A stretch of 18,453 nucleotides of DNA. It comes from Planctomycetota bacterium. GTDB lineage: Bacteria > Planctomycetota > Phycisphaerae > WQYP01. The notes beneath the pieces are model-generated. The model was given only the letters and a program-made list of their open reading frames with translations, was not told where the DNA came from and did no database searches. Numbering within the stretch: position 1 is the stretch's first letter; each line of letters begins with the position of its first letter. Shown one piece after another: positions 8,507 through 16,211 of the stretch. Location of the stretch: NCBI GenBank assembly GCA_021798635.1, contig JAJZGH010000075.1:1-18453 (forward strand), in the 5' to 3' direction. The position numbers were made by a program, and so were the translations under genes.

Positions 8507-10420
8507 ATGTCGGATCATCCAGCCATCAACCGTCGTAACTTCATGCAAAGCGCAGGCCTGCTCGGCGGTTTCGTGGCGGGTATTGACGATTCGAAGTCGC
8601 GCAGATTATCCGCCACCGGCCTATCCATTATCAACATGACTTCCACCTTGAAGTTGAATCGGTCTAATCCGCGGCAATTACATGAAATGTGGGATCAATC
8701 CCACGTCCTGGCGGGCCTTCAGGGACTGGCCAATCGGCATTCCGCGAATATTTACCAGTTTTTTGTTGGCGGGCAAACCGCAACTATTGATCGCTTCTGG
8801 CTTCGTTGGATGCAGCGTCATGACAATTGGCTGGGCCTCGCCCCGACCCGCGTGGTCCGAAATGTGCGTGAGTTGATCATGGATTATCGCCATCTGGTGC
8901 GGGGGCTGGTGGTATATGATCAACATGTTCCGGCCACTTCCAATGTCGCATCAACGGTGGCGGGTGTTGAAGACTTGCTGCCCATTCGATTTGATCCATC
9001 ACCGGAATCGCTGTTTCACTTTCTGGCGTGGGATATTCATGGACCGCGATTTCCGGTACGCCGCTGGCTGATTCATCCGGATGGTGCACCGCTGTTCACC
9101 GGCCGCGGAATTATTCCCGGCACCGGCACGGCTTCCACGCGCAGCGCAAAATGCGATGCCTACATCTGGGCTAAGGAGCTTTTTCTCGATTCGGGCCGCT
9201 GTAACGCCGCAAAAATGGGCTACTACATCGACGCATATTGGCTGCAAAAGCCTTCCGGTTACATTCCCAATAATACCTTGTGCAACCACGATTATTTTAT
9301 TGCGCAGCGTGGCTTTTTCTTTGATCTTTCACCCTGGGCGGATGAAACCCCCATTGATGATCCGCACCAGCCGTTAGGGACGGACCAGCGCACGCTGCGA
9401 TCAATCTTACGATCCGCCTGGACGCAGTTAAACGGGCGAAAGATGATCCACGTCGGCGGATTTATCCCGTGGAACAAAAAGTATACGAATCGCAATGGTG
9501 CCGGCGGAAAACACGGGGGCGTGGCATCGGAATGGGAATATGCGTATATCGTATCCTGTTTCAACGGGTATATGGATGCCGATGCCCTGGGGTGTTCCGC
9601 CATGGCCAACGCCTCGCTATATCAGCATTACCCTCTGCGAAAGCGTTATCGGCAACATTTTCCCACGGCACGGGATATGCAGCGCCGGAAACTGATGAAT
9701 CCGCAGGGGAGTGTGGCTGACAAATCCTTTGTCACCATTTATGTGGGAGATTACGACTCCGCCGCCTGGCTTTATCAGATGCTTCCCACTATGTGGACCG
9801 ATCCGGCGCGCGGCACCATACCGCTGGGCTGGGCCTTTGATCCGAATCTTTCCGATCGGTTCGCGCCAGGCATGGTCTACGCGCGGGCCACAAAAACCCC
9901 CAACGATCACTTCATCACCGGTGATTCGGGGGCCGGGTATTTAAATCCCGGTGCCCTGCAAACCCCGCGCAAGTTTTCAGATTTGCCCGCCGGAATTGAG
10001 GCTTGGCGTATACATTGTGAAAGATATTACCGCCTGTGGGATATTAAATTAACCGGATTTGTTATTGATGGCGATGCGCCGGCGATGAATAATCAGGTCA
10101 AAGCGGCCTACGCGCGGTTCTCGCCCGATGGCGTGGTAGCGCAAAAGGTTCCGGCATTGTCGGTCTTTGACCAGGCTCCCTTTGTCCGCATGTACGCCGA
10201 TCTTCCCAATTCAGCTCAAGCGGCGGCGCGTATGATCCTGCAGCAGACGACGGAGAAATCGCCCCAGTTCAGAATCTATCGTACGATTTTGCGCACCCCC
10301 TCCTGGCATAAGCGACTCTTTACTTTATTGAAAAATTCCCCCCTCGGACCCCGCCTGGAAATTGTTGACCCCTACGCGTTTATGCTTCTGGCGAAGGCAC
10401 GGGAACACAACAAAAGGTGA
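8507..10420 (+). CDS. GxGYxYP-family protein (putative glycoside hydrolase) with Tat signal
   Basis: A 637-residue protein. The ATG at 8507 is preferred to the one 48 bases upstream because it is followed by a compact twin-arginine signal, NRRNFMQSAGLLGG (8-21), which points to folded export by Tat. The mature chain opens with a domain around LAGLQGLANRHSANIYQFF, where the LxGLxNRxxPxlY pattern is typical of the N-terminal domain of GxGYxYP proteins. The name-giving motif appears as GDSGAGYLNP (472-481), with Asn where the consensus has Tyr. The family is predicted, but to my knowledge not biochemically shown, to be glycoside hydrolases and often sits near polysaccharide-degradation genes; here GH27 and GH25 enzymes are encoded within 8 kb. 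The catalytic residues are unknown, so the substrate cannot be named. The gap to the lipoprotein gene is 89 bases, and co-transcription is possible. Confidence 0.8.
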   Translation: MSDHPAINRRNFMQSAGLLGGFVAGIDDSKSRRLSATGLSIINMTSTLKLNRSNPRQLHEMWDQSHVLAGLQGLANRHSANIYQFFVGGQTATIDRFWLRWMQRHDNWLGLAPTRVVRNVRELIMDYRHLVRGLVVYDQHVPATSNVASTVAGVEDLLPIRFDPSPESLFHFLAWDIHGPRFPVRRWLIHPDGAPLFTGRGIIPGTGTASTRSAKCDAYIWAKELFLDSGRCNAAKMGYYIDAYWLQKPSGYIPNNTLCNHDYFIAQRGFFFDLSPWADETPIDDPHQPLGTDQRTLRSILRSAWTQLNGRKMIHVGGFIPWNKKYTNRNGAGGKHGGVASEWEYAYIVSCFNGYMDADALGCSAMANASLYQHYPLRKRYRQHFPTARDMQRRKLMNPQGSVADKSFVTIYVGDYDSAAWLYQMLPTMWTDPARGTIPLGWAFDPNLSDRFAPGMVYARATKTPNDHFITGDSGAGYLNPGALQTPRKFSDLPAGIEAWRIHCERYYRLWDIKLTGFVIDGDAPAMNNQVKAAYARFSPDGVVAQKVPALSVFDQAPFVRMYADLPNSAQAAARMILQQTTEKSPQFRIYRTILRTPSWHKRLFTLLKNSPLGPRLEIVDPYAFMLLAKAREHNKR

Positions 10421-10565
10421 CGCGCGTCATGTGCAATGCAAAGAGCTGTAACGCTATGCCGCGCAATGCCCCATACGCCGCGGCGACCCCTGTGAAGGCT
10501 GTTATTACCATCTCCTGACGCGCTCCATGCTAACGTGATGTGTCTGGTTCCGAACTCCCAGGCGG

Positions 10566-12383
10566 TCACAGGGTGACGCGAAGGGCTACCATGGTGGTGT
10601 CGTCGGTGCGGCGGTTCAGGCCTACGAAGCGGCGCGTTTCCCAGATCATGTTCTGGCAAATCTGCTCGGCGGTACAGTCTTTGTGGCGTAGCAGCGTTTC
10701 ACGTACGCGCGCTTTGCCGAATTTTTCTCCGCTGAAACTCACTGCGTCGCTTAAACCATCCGTGTAAATAAAAATCAGATCGCCGGGTTGTAACTGCATA
10801 ACTTCTTTGACGTAGCGTTCGGACGGGTCCACGCCCAGTACCATTCCGCCCGCGGAGAGTTCCTGGATTTTCCCATCGCGGACCAACAGGGCGGGATCAT
10901 GCCCTGCGGCGCAATACGTCAGTTGCCGCCGGGCATAGTTTAATGTGCCGTACCAGAGGGTAATAAATTCGTTGCTACGCGTGTCGGCTACCATGGCGCG
11001 GTTCACACGGGCGATAATTTCGTCAAGGTCATAGATATCGTTGGCATAAGCCCGGATGGCGGCCCGAACGGAGGCCATTAACAGCGACGCGGGCAGGCCC
11101 TTGCCCACCACATCCGCAACCGCAATACCCAGCGTGGAGGTTCCAAATTCGATGAAGTCGTAAAAATCTCCGCCGAGTTCAAAGCACGGAGCGTAGAGCG
11201 CGGCAATATCAAAACCCGGTACGACCGGTGCCCCGGCGGGAATCATGCGGCGCTGAACTTCAGCGGCAATCTGAACCTGCCGCTGGAGGCGTTCCTTTTC
11301 CACGGTTTCCTGCTGCAGGCGGGCGTTTTCAATGGCGGCGGCGGCCTGCCCTGAAATGGATTGCAGAAGCTTGACTTCAAAATCTGAAAATTCCTTGCGT
11401 TCAGCCGAATAGACCCGCAAAACACCAATGGGACGGTCTTTATAAATCAATGCGGTGCAAAGTACGGAAACAATGCCCTCCCGGCGACCGTCATCGCGGT
11501 AAATGATTCGCTGATCGGTGGCGATATCGGGAATGTATACGACTTTGCCTTCCAGGGCCTCGCGGTCAACGCCGCTTTGGCGCAGCATGATGGGCCCTTT
11601 ATGCAGGTACGCTTCTGAAAGATTGTAAACGCTTTTGATAACCATTTCATCGCGCTGGTCATCAAGCAGCCGCAGGGAGCAGGCTTTTACATTCAGTGCC
11701 TCCGCGACGCTGAACGTTACGCGGTCCAGGGTTTGCTGGAGGCCGCGGGCTTCGGTAAGCATGTTGGAGATATTAAAAAGGGTGGATAACTCGACGATGC
11801 GGCGGCGCAATTGAATTTCCTGCTCGCACAGCCGTGATATGGCGTTGGCCAGAAGATATAAGAATTGGACGCCAGCCGTCCGCTGCACCAGTGCTTCCTG
11901 ATTAAGAGCGTCAACCACGGTGCGGACCTGCGCGGGGGGCAGTTGCAGTTTGGCGGCCAGTTCATTAATGGCGGCAGTGCGCACCGGCGTGGCTTTGGCA
12001 GGTTCAATGACAATGCTGCCCAAACGTTGCCCGCGCACCACAATCGGGGCGGAAAAGGGTTGATCCAGTGCGGTATCTCCCTTGGCACTGTGTGATGCGG
12101 CGATAGCGGCCGAGCGCGTCTGAAAACGCTTGCTTACGGTCGTATGCGTAAGCGGGACACCCTGCGAATCCAGAATCGTGGCCTTGACGCGCGCTACCGA
12201 CGCGAGAGAATCCTGAATATCTTGGAGTGTGGCCGCGTCGATGTAATCCGTAAGACGCGTCGAAGCCTCAACCCCCGCTGTCACGGCTGAACCGACAACG
12301 GGGTTAATATCTGGGCGCACAACCTCGTCTGCGACATTTGGGTCGCGTAAATCTCGCGATTGGGAGATATCAAATTGCGTCAC
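10566..12383 (-). CDS. RsbU-like PP2C serine phosphatase with PocR-like and GAF domains
   Basis: A 605-residue cytoplasmic signalling phosphatase. The frame is open to 12488, but the GTG at 12383 is chosen: GGAG lies 6 bases upstream and GTGA overlaps the stop of the preceding gene, a classic coupled start. Domains: a PocR-like ligand-binding domain (about 43-128, with LTDYIDAATLQDIQDSL and FSAPIVVRGQRLGSIVIEP), a helical linker, a GAF domain (about 200-357), a short coiled coil, and a SpoIIE/PP2C phosphatase domain (about 375-605). Metal-binding residues are in place: GGDFYDF (Asp406), VADVVGKG (Asp424), YTDGLSD (Asp542/Asp546) and TDDTT (594-595). RsbU-type phosphatases dephosphorylate an anti-sigma antagonist (STAS protein) to switch on stress or surface-related sigma factors. 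No STAS or anti-sigma kinase gene is in the window, so the partner is encoded elsewhere. Cysteines usual in PocR domains are missing, so its ligand may differ. Confidence 0.9.
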   Translation of the reverse strand: MTQFDISQSRDLRDPNVADEVVRPDINPVVGSAVTAGVEASTRLTDYIDAATLQDIQDSLASVARVKATILDSQGVPLTHTTVSKRFQTRSAAIAASHSAKGDTALDQPFSAPIVVRGQRLGSIVIEPAKATPVRTAAINELAAKLQLPPAQVRTVVDALNQEALVQRTAGVQFLYLLANAISRLCEQEIQLRRRIVELSTLFNISNMLTEARGLQQTLDRVTFSVAEALNVKACSLRLLDDQRDEMVIKSVYNLSEAYLHKGPIMLRQSGVDREALEGKVVYIPDIATDQRIIYRDDGRREGIVSVLCTALIYKDRPIGVLRVYSAERKEFSDFEVKLLQSISGQAAAAIENARLQQETVEKERLQRQVQIAAEVQRRMIPAGAPVVPGFDIAALYAPCFELGGDFYDFIEFGTSTLGIAVADVVGKGLPASLLMASVRAAIRAYANDIYDLDEIIARVNRAMVADTRSNEFITLWYGTLNYARRQLTYCAAGHDPALLVRDGKIQELSAGGMVLGVDPSERYVKEVMQLQPGDLIFIYTDGLSDAVSFSGEKFGKARVRETLLRHKDCTAEQICQNMIWETRRFVGLNRRTDDTTMVALRVTL

Positions 12384-14251
12384 GGCTTCTCCGCTTTTGC
12401 TGGGCCGGCGGCTTTTGCGTTGGCGGCCTTTATCCACGCCTTCTGGAGGATCGTGGGCCATGGGCCGCTGTTTTTCCATTTGGCCCATTGATTAAGCGTG
12501 GATTTAAGTTCTACACGGCGACCGGTTTGATAATCGATGTAGGCCAGTAAAAATGCCGCGAGATCGCTTTTCTGCGTGAACATCCTCCGCAGTTGCCGAT
12601 GGGAGACCTGCAGGGAGGCCGCCGGTAATAGCGTTTTAAAGTCGTAGTGCAGGGCGGTTAATTCCGGGTGGCGTCCGAAGACAAACTTCAGATTGTACGC
12701 AGCACTTTGATATAGGCCTGCGGCCAGTTCGGCGTTGGCCTGCCCCACCAGCGGCAAAGCGTTCCCGGGCTGCAGTTGAATTGCGCTTTGATAATTTTCA
12801 ATGGCGGATACAAAGCGGCCGGTTTTCTGATCTGCTTCAGCTTGGCGCATCAACTGGCCAAAATTCCCCGGCGTTCCGCCAGCAAGTGAATTCAGCGTGG
12901 CCAGACTTCGGCCGGCCTGCAACTGGTTTGTCAGCGTGTTGGAAATATTGCCGTTGGTCCCTATCCCGGAGGGTACGATCGTTCCCGTCGGACCTATGCT
13001 CGTGTTGATCCCTGAGCCTTGTCCGATGCCGTTGGATACGCCAATCAGCCGTTTAGACGTAATCGGAGCAATTGGCAAACCGGTAATCGGATCGATGGTC
13101 AGCATCGCGTGATTGGATTTTGGCGTTAAATCAGTCATGGTCATGGCCGGCTTGCCGGGTAAGCCTGGAGCGGTAATGCTGGTCGCCTTGCCCCCTGCAA
13201 GCTCGGTAAGCAATTGTTGATACAGGCCGCCGCCATTAATTTTGCCGGGTTGGTTGCCATTATTAACGGAACCATTAATTGCTTCGCCCGTTGGACGGCT
13301 GGTTTTGACGTGATTAACGTTCCCATTAATCGCCTGCCCATTGGCGGCCTGACTGGTGCCGACATTAATGGGCGTGAGACTGTTAAACGAATTGCCGGTT
13401 GGTGATTGGCTTTCTAAGCCTGACACTTTGTCGCTTTGCGATGTCAGGCCAAACGGATTTGTCAGTTGGCCGGAAATAGGCTGCTGCACGCTGACTTGCC
13501 GCAACCCGAATAAAGGACTGATTTGCCCGACCACGCCGGTGGTTGTCCCCATTGGCACTGCGGAAGAACCGGGCGTGGTGTAGGCCGAAACGCCGGTCCC
13601 AGGCATCAGCGCCGCTGGGTTCTGACTATTGTACGGCGACATAAATGCCGGATTCATATACGCCTGCCCATTGACGGCGTAGGGCGAATAGGGATTGCCG
13701 CCGACAGGGGTTTGAACTAAAGCTCCCTGGGAATTCATAAGCCCCTGAGACCCTAATGCAGAATTTACCGCAGAGCTTGGCACGCCGGAACTGATGGCGT
13801 TGACGTTATAGAGCGGCACCGCCGATGGTGCCACATTGGTTCCAAAGGACGATTGCCCGAGTTGGGGGATGCGGGCATAGCTCGTGCCCCCGCCCGGTAG
13901 TGGTACCGGCACTACCTGATAATTTACCCGCGGAACAGAGTTATACATGCCCGTATTGGAGTTGGCGTACCCTACGGCGTTAGGGTTCATCGGCACATAC
14001 CCCGGAATTGGCGCATTGCTACCGCCGGAACCGACTTGATTATTGGCATCCAGTGCATTGCCGGTTTGCACCATGACCTGCGCCCCAGCGTGCTGCGCAC
14101 CGCCACTTGCGGAAAGCGCATAAATCGCCGCGAGCATCAGCATGCAGCCCAAGCTTAACGGTCTTCGCGACGACCGCACAGGGCGTTGCCGCAAATTTCC
14201 CCCGCTGGCGGAAGGTTGACTGGCCACTACTTGTGCATTTGTCAGTTTCAT
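12380..14251 (-). CDS. Exported low-complexity protein with C-terminal tetratricopeptide repeats
   Basis: A 623-residue protein. The ATG at 14251 is preferred to the one at 14293 because GAGGAG lies 6 bases before it. An Arg-rich N-terminus (RSSRR) is followed by a hydrophobic stretch (about 31-50) that could be a signal peptide or a single membrane anchor. Residues 55-460 are low-complexity, rich in Asn, Gly, Ser, Pro and Thr, with near-repeats such as AINGNVN and AINGSVN around 310-350, and have no recognisable domain. Residues 464-535 contain TPR-type helix pairs (AEADQKTGRFVSAIENYQSA, AELAAGLYQSAAYNLKFVFG), and helical sequence continues to about 594. TPRs mediate protein-protein contacts. 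The last codon overlaps the start of the phosphatase gene, so the two are translated together; the protein could be an envelope scaffold or a sensor partner for that phosphatase, but this is inference from gene order only. Confidence 0.78.
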   Translation of the reverse strand: MKLTNAQVVASQPSASGGNLRQRPVRSSRRPLSLGCMLMLAAIYALSASGGAQHAGAQVMVQTGNALDANNQVGSGGSNAPIPGYVPMNPNAVGYANSNTGMYNSVPRVNYQVVPVPLPGGGTSYARIPQLGQSSFGTNVAPSAVPLYNVNAISSGVPSSAVNSALGSQGLMNSQGALVQTPVGGNPYSPYAVNGQAYMNPAFMSPYNSQNPAALMPGTGVSAYTTPGSSAVPMGTTTGVVGQISPLFGLRQVSVQQPISGQLTNPFGLTSQSDKVSGLESQSPTGNSFNSLTPINVGTSQAANGQAINGNVNHVKTSRPTGEAINGSVNNGNQPGKINGGGLYQQLLTELAGGKATSITAPGLPGKPAMTMTDLTPKSNHAMLTIDPITGLPIAPITSKRLIGVSNGIGQGSGINTSIGPTGTIVPSGIGTNGNISNTLTNQLQAGRSLATLNSLAGGTPGNFGQLMRQAEADQKTGRFVSAIENYQSAIQLQPGNALPLVGQANAELAAGLYQSAAYNLKFVFGRHPELTALHYDFKTLLPAASLQVSHRQLRRMFTQKSDLAAFLLAYIDYQTGRRVELKSTLNQWAKWKNSGPWPTILQKAWIKAANAKAAGPAKAEKP

Positions 14252-14291
14252 GATTGACTCCTCTTTTCTGTTATCAGTCTCACCCTTCATC

Positions 14292-14322
14292 ATTATACTT
14301 CGGCATAGAGGAAAAGTTTCAA
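14292..14322 (-). promoter_or_regulatory. Candidate sigma-70-type promoter of the TPR/phosphatase operon
   Basis: On the minus strand TTGAAA (14322-14317) and a perfect TATAAT (14297-14292) are separated by 19 bases, about 40 bases upstream of the ATG at 14251. The spacing is longer than the ideal 17. Confidence 0.5.
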
Positions 14323-14554
14323 CAATTGATGTTTAATTTTTATAATTCTTCCCATTCGAAGCTGCCTTTTGCTTTTACCACTGAATAGAAGATAACACGC
14401 GGCCGCTTATTTCGCAAAACCGTATTATTTTGTCTGGTGAATTACTTTAGCTCCAGTGGCCCTATAATTAGCACCTTTGCCTGAATGGATGGCAGAAAAT
14501 AAAAATTGGCGATACCGCAATCCCCGGGGGGTGTTAAAAAAAAGCGGCTTGGGA
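14323..14554. other. AT-rich divergent intergenic region, no gene seen
   Basis: This stretch separates the minus-strand TPR operon from the plus-strand lexA region. It is clearly more AT-rich than the flanking genes and includes a second TATAAT (14463-14468, plus strand) without a good -35. A short minus-strand ORF (14442-14639) lacks a ribosome binding site and is not supported. No terminator or RNA gene could be recognised. Confidence 0.4.
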
Positions 14555-14583
14555 CTGGACGTTCGCAGAATGTTCTGTATAGT
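14555..14583 (+). promoter_or_regulatory. Candidate promoter with inverted repeat in the spacer, upstream of the lexA region
   Basis: TATAGT (14578-14583) is a fair -10 and CTGGAC (14555-14560) a weak -35, with a spacing of 17 bases. The spacer contains CAGAA-TG-TTCTG (14566-14577), an inverted repeat with 5-base arms that abuts the -10. A repressor bound here would block the promoter, and a LexA protein is encoded downstream, so self-repression is an attractive guess. The motif does not match the Gram-positive (GAAC-N4-GTTC) or the E. coli (CTGT-N8-ACAG) LexA box; LexA boxes differ between phyla. Confidence 0.35.
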
Positions 14584-14651
14584 ATCCAAACAGATGCCTT
14601 ACGGATTTTCTCAAGGAAGAGGTCGTAATGTTCCGACATAGTATAAAGCAG
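14569..14651 (+). repeat. Imperfect tandem element (two copies of about 25 bases)
   Basis: Copy 1 (14569-14593) and copy 2 (14627-14651) share AATGTTC, then a pyrimidine and G, then ATAGTAT and a final CAG, in the same order and nearly the same spacing; the copies start 58 bases apart. Copy 1 includes the candidate -10 box. A duplicated protein-binding site is the simplest explanation. Confidence 0.4.
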
Positions 14652-14669
14652 GGCACCAGGAAGGGTGCC
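14652..14669 (+). other. Hairpin in the leader of the lexA-region transcript
   Basis: GGCACC (14652-14657) pairs with GGTGCC (14664-14669) around the loop AGGAAG. There is no T run after it, so it is not a simple terminator. It lies directly after the second copy of the tandem element and 70 bases before the ATG at 14740. Confidence 0.35.
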
Positions 14670-14739
14670 TTAAACGACCCGGCGGCCTCCTCGACGGCAG
14701 GTTCCGCCGGGACCGCAAATTGGAAAGGAGTCCAAGCGT

Positions 14740-15591
14740 ATGGTTACCAACATTTTGAAGTCGAAAATCTCCGGGGTTATCAGGGCTGGCATTTCCGGTG
14801 GCACGAAGTCGAAGCCCGTCTCAGCGTTGCCCAGCCGCAACATGAAGGGGATGGAAATTTATCGGATCCATACCGGAAAGCTGCTGGCCAACGGCGATCT
14901 TGCCATTGCCAAGTCGCTGCGGCAGATGGAAGTCCCGCTGTGCAGCTTTGGTCCCGGCGGAGAATATGTCGTGGACTGGTTTCCGCATCGATATCGGCCG
15001 CAGGTACTGGAAGACCAGGACAGCGCCCGCGACGAAATATTGTCACCATTGAAACTGCTATTTCGAGAATTGGGGGACGTTTTCCTGGGCACTCACCCGG
15101 GGCGGAGCTATCGCAGTGAAGCACGGCCCGACCTGCTCGAGCCGTGCATCGCCTGTGGCCAGCAGAGCCAGTATTCGCCTTGGAAGCAGTCCATTGGGGC
15201 ACGGCCTGCCAAGTCTGCTTCCAGCCAAGTACTGAAAAACGGCATATTTCCGCAGCCCGTACTTGCCACAATTTCGATGCATCGGGAATCGCTTGGAAAA
15301 ATGAAACATCCGGGGGCACCCGGAGCAGATTCGATGGAAACCGGCCCCTCTCTTTATATGGAGAACTCACATGACACCAACGCCCAAACAACTGGCGATT
15401 CTTACCGCTATCCGCGACTTTCGACTTCGACAGGGCTTTTCGCCGACGATGCAGGAACTGGCCGATCAACTCGGCGTGTCCAAGGTCACCGTGTTCGAGC
15501 ACGTTCAGGCCTTGGAACGAAAAAAACTCATCCAGCGCGAACCGCACAAGGCACGCTCTTTGACTGTGCATCCGGCAGTGAAGCTGCCTGA
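14740..15591 (+). CDS. Unrecognised ORF upstream of lexA; 3' end uncertain, possibly frameshifted
   Basis: A perfect AAGGAG stands 10 bases before the ATG and the first 120 codons look coding: high G/C at third positions and an ordinary residue mix, for example MEIYRIHTGKLLANGDLAIA and FGPGGEYVVDWFPHRYRPQV. I do not recognise the family. From about residue 120 the sequence becomes less convincing, though it has CIACG, and the frame runs 221 bases into lexA, which is not credible for a real C-terminus. In another frame an ORF (15144-15374) with ACQVCFQP ends in TGA overlapping the lexA ATG, so the original gene may have shifted frame somewhere near 15100-15200 and been translationally coupled to lexA. 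A rival ORF in that other frame (14628-15119) is Arg/Ser-rich and looks like a shadow, though it too has a purine-rich region before its ATG. The product could be a small SOS-linked protein or a decayed gene. Confidence 0.35.
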   Translation: MVTNILKSKISGVIRAGISGGTKSKPVSALPSRNMKGMEIYRIHTGKLLANGDLAIAKSLRQMEVPLCSFGPGGEYVVDWFPHRYRPQVLEDQDSARDEILSPLKLLFRELGDVFLGTHPGRSYRSEARPDLLEPCIACGQQSQYSPWKQSIGARPAKSASSQVLKNGIFPQPVLATISMHRESLGKMKHPGAPGADSMETGPSLYMENSHDTNAQTTGDSYRYPRLSTSTGLFADDAGTGRSTRRVQGHRVRARSGLGTKKTHPARTAQGTLFDCASGSEAA

Positions 15592-15994
15592 GCCGTGGAA
15601 TCAACACAGTCAGGCGACGGACTTTCCGCTGGCCGGTTCCATCGCGGCGGGGTATCCGATCGAAGCGGTGGAGAATCCCGACACAATCAGCCTTGGAGAT
15701 ATGTTTTCATCACGATTCGGCACGTTCGCGCTTCGCGTGCGCGGCGATTCGATGATAGAGGATCATATTGCCGATGGTGATCTGGTCATCGTTGAACAGC
15801 GCTCCAGCGCGCGTGACGGGGAAACCGTTGTGGCTCTGCTGGCGGACGGGGCGGCCACGCTGAAGCGCATCTATCGCGAAAAAAATCGTGTGCGATTACA
15901 GCCCGCCAACAAATCCATGGATCCCATTTACGTGGATTCCGATGTAACCATTCAAGGCGTAGTCATCGGGGTGCTCCGGCCATTTGCGCGCTAA
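15371..15994 (+). CDS. lexA: LexA repressor (SOS regulator, self-cleaving)
   Basis: A complete 207-residue LexA. The N-terminal winged helix (about 1-65) has LTAIRDFRLRQGFSPTMQEL and the recognition segment GVSKVTVFEHVQALERKKLI. The self-cleavage site is Ala93-Gly94 in GSIAAGYPIEAVEN. The catalytic dyad of the peptidase S24 domain is Ser127 in VRGDSMIED and Lys165 in ATLKRIYRE. LexA represses DNA-repair genes and cuts itself when activated by RecA filaments at DNA damage. GGAG lies 8 bases upstream of the ATG. The gene follows an unrecognised ORF and a leader with repressor-site-like elements. A 5-bp hairpin (GGGCG/CGCCC, 16004-16022) after the stop has no T run. The binding site cannot be deduced from the protein, and the recognition helix differs from the E. 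coli one. Confidence 0.95.
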   Translation: MTPTPKQLAILTAIRDFRLRQGFSPTMQELADQLGVSKVTVFEHVQALERKKLIQREPHKARSLTVHPAVKLPEPWNQHSQATDFPLAGSIAAGYPIEAVENPDTISLGDMFSSRFGTFALRVRGDSMIEDHIADGDLVIVEQRSSARDGETVVALLADGAATLKRIYREKNRVRLQPANKSMDPIYVDSDVTIQGVVIGVLRPFAR

Positions 15995-16091
15995 CGATCA
16001 TGGGGGCGCGAAAATGTCGCCCTGCAACCGGGCAAAGCGTCCTGAATCAGGCTAATAAGTTGCTTTTCACGAAAAAATTAAAAGCTTTCGA

Positions 16092-16120
16092 TTGACTTAA
16101 AGGCATTGAGCCGATATGTT
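16092..16120 (+). promoter_or_regulatory. Sigma-70-type promoter of the dksA-like/lspA operon
   Basis: TTGACT (16092-16097) and TATGTT (16115-16120) are separated by exactly 17 bases, in AT-rich DNA 92 bases before the start of the DksA-like gene. It is the best-formed -35/-10 pair in the window. It indicates that this operon is transcribed independently of lexA. Confidence 0.6.
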
Positions 16121-16211
16121 AATGAATCTTGGCACTTTGCGCGGAGAGCTTCCGCGATAGTGAAGAATAAGTGGGGAGAACAGTTGGTTTTCGGCAGTCG
16201 ATGGAGTGTAC

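Noticed and set aside
12384..12488. Longer start of the RsbU-like phosphatase
   Set aside because: It would overlap the TPR gene by 109 bases; the GTG at 12383 has a Shine-Dalgarno sequence and a four-base overlap.
14442..14639. A 65-codon minus-strand ORF between the TPR operon and the lexA region
   Set aside because: There is no Shine-Dalgarno sequence and no recognisable domain, and it crosses the candidate promoter and the first tandem element.
14628..15119. A 163-codon plus-strand ORF with a purine-rich sequence before its ATG
   Set aside because: Its residue mix (many Arg, Ser, Gln) and third-position bases fit a shadow of the ORF starting at 14740 better; its ATG also lies inside the tandem element.
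14780..15607. A 275-codon minus-strand ORF antisense to the lexA region
   Set aside because: It is rich in Arg, Cys, Ser and His, has no recognisable motif and overlaps the conserved lexA start, so it is best explained as a shadow.
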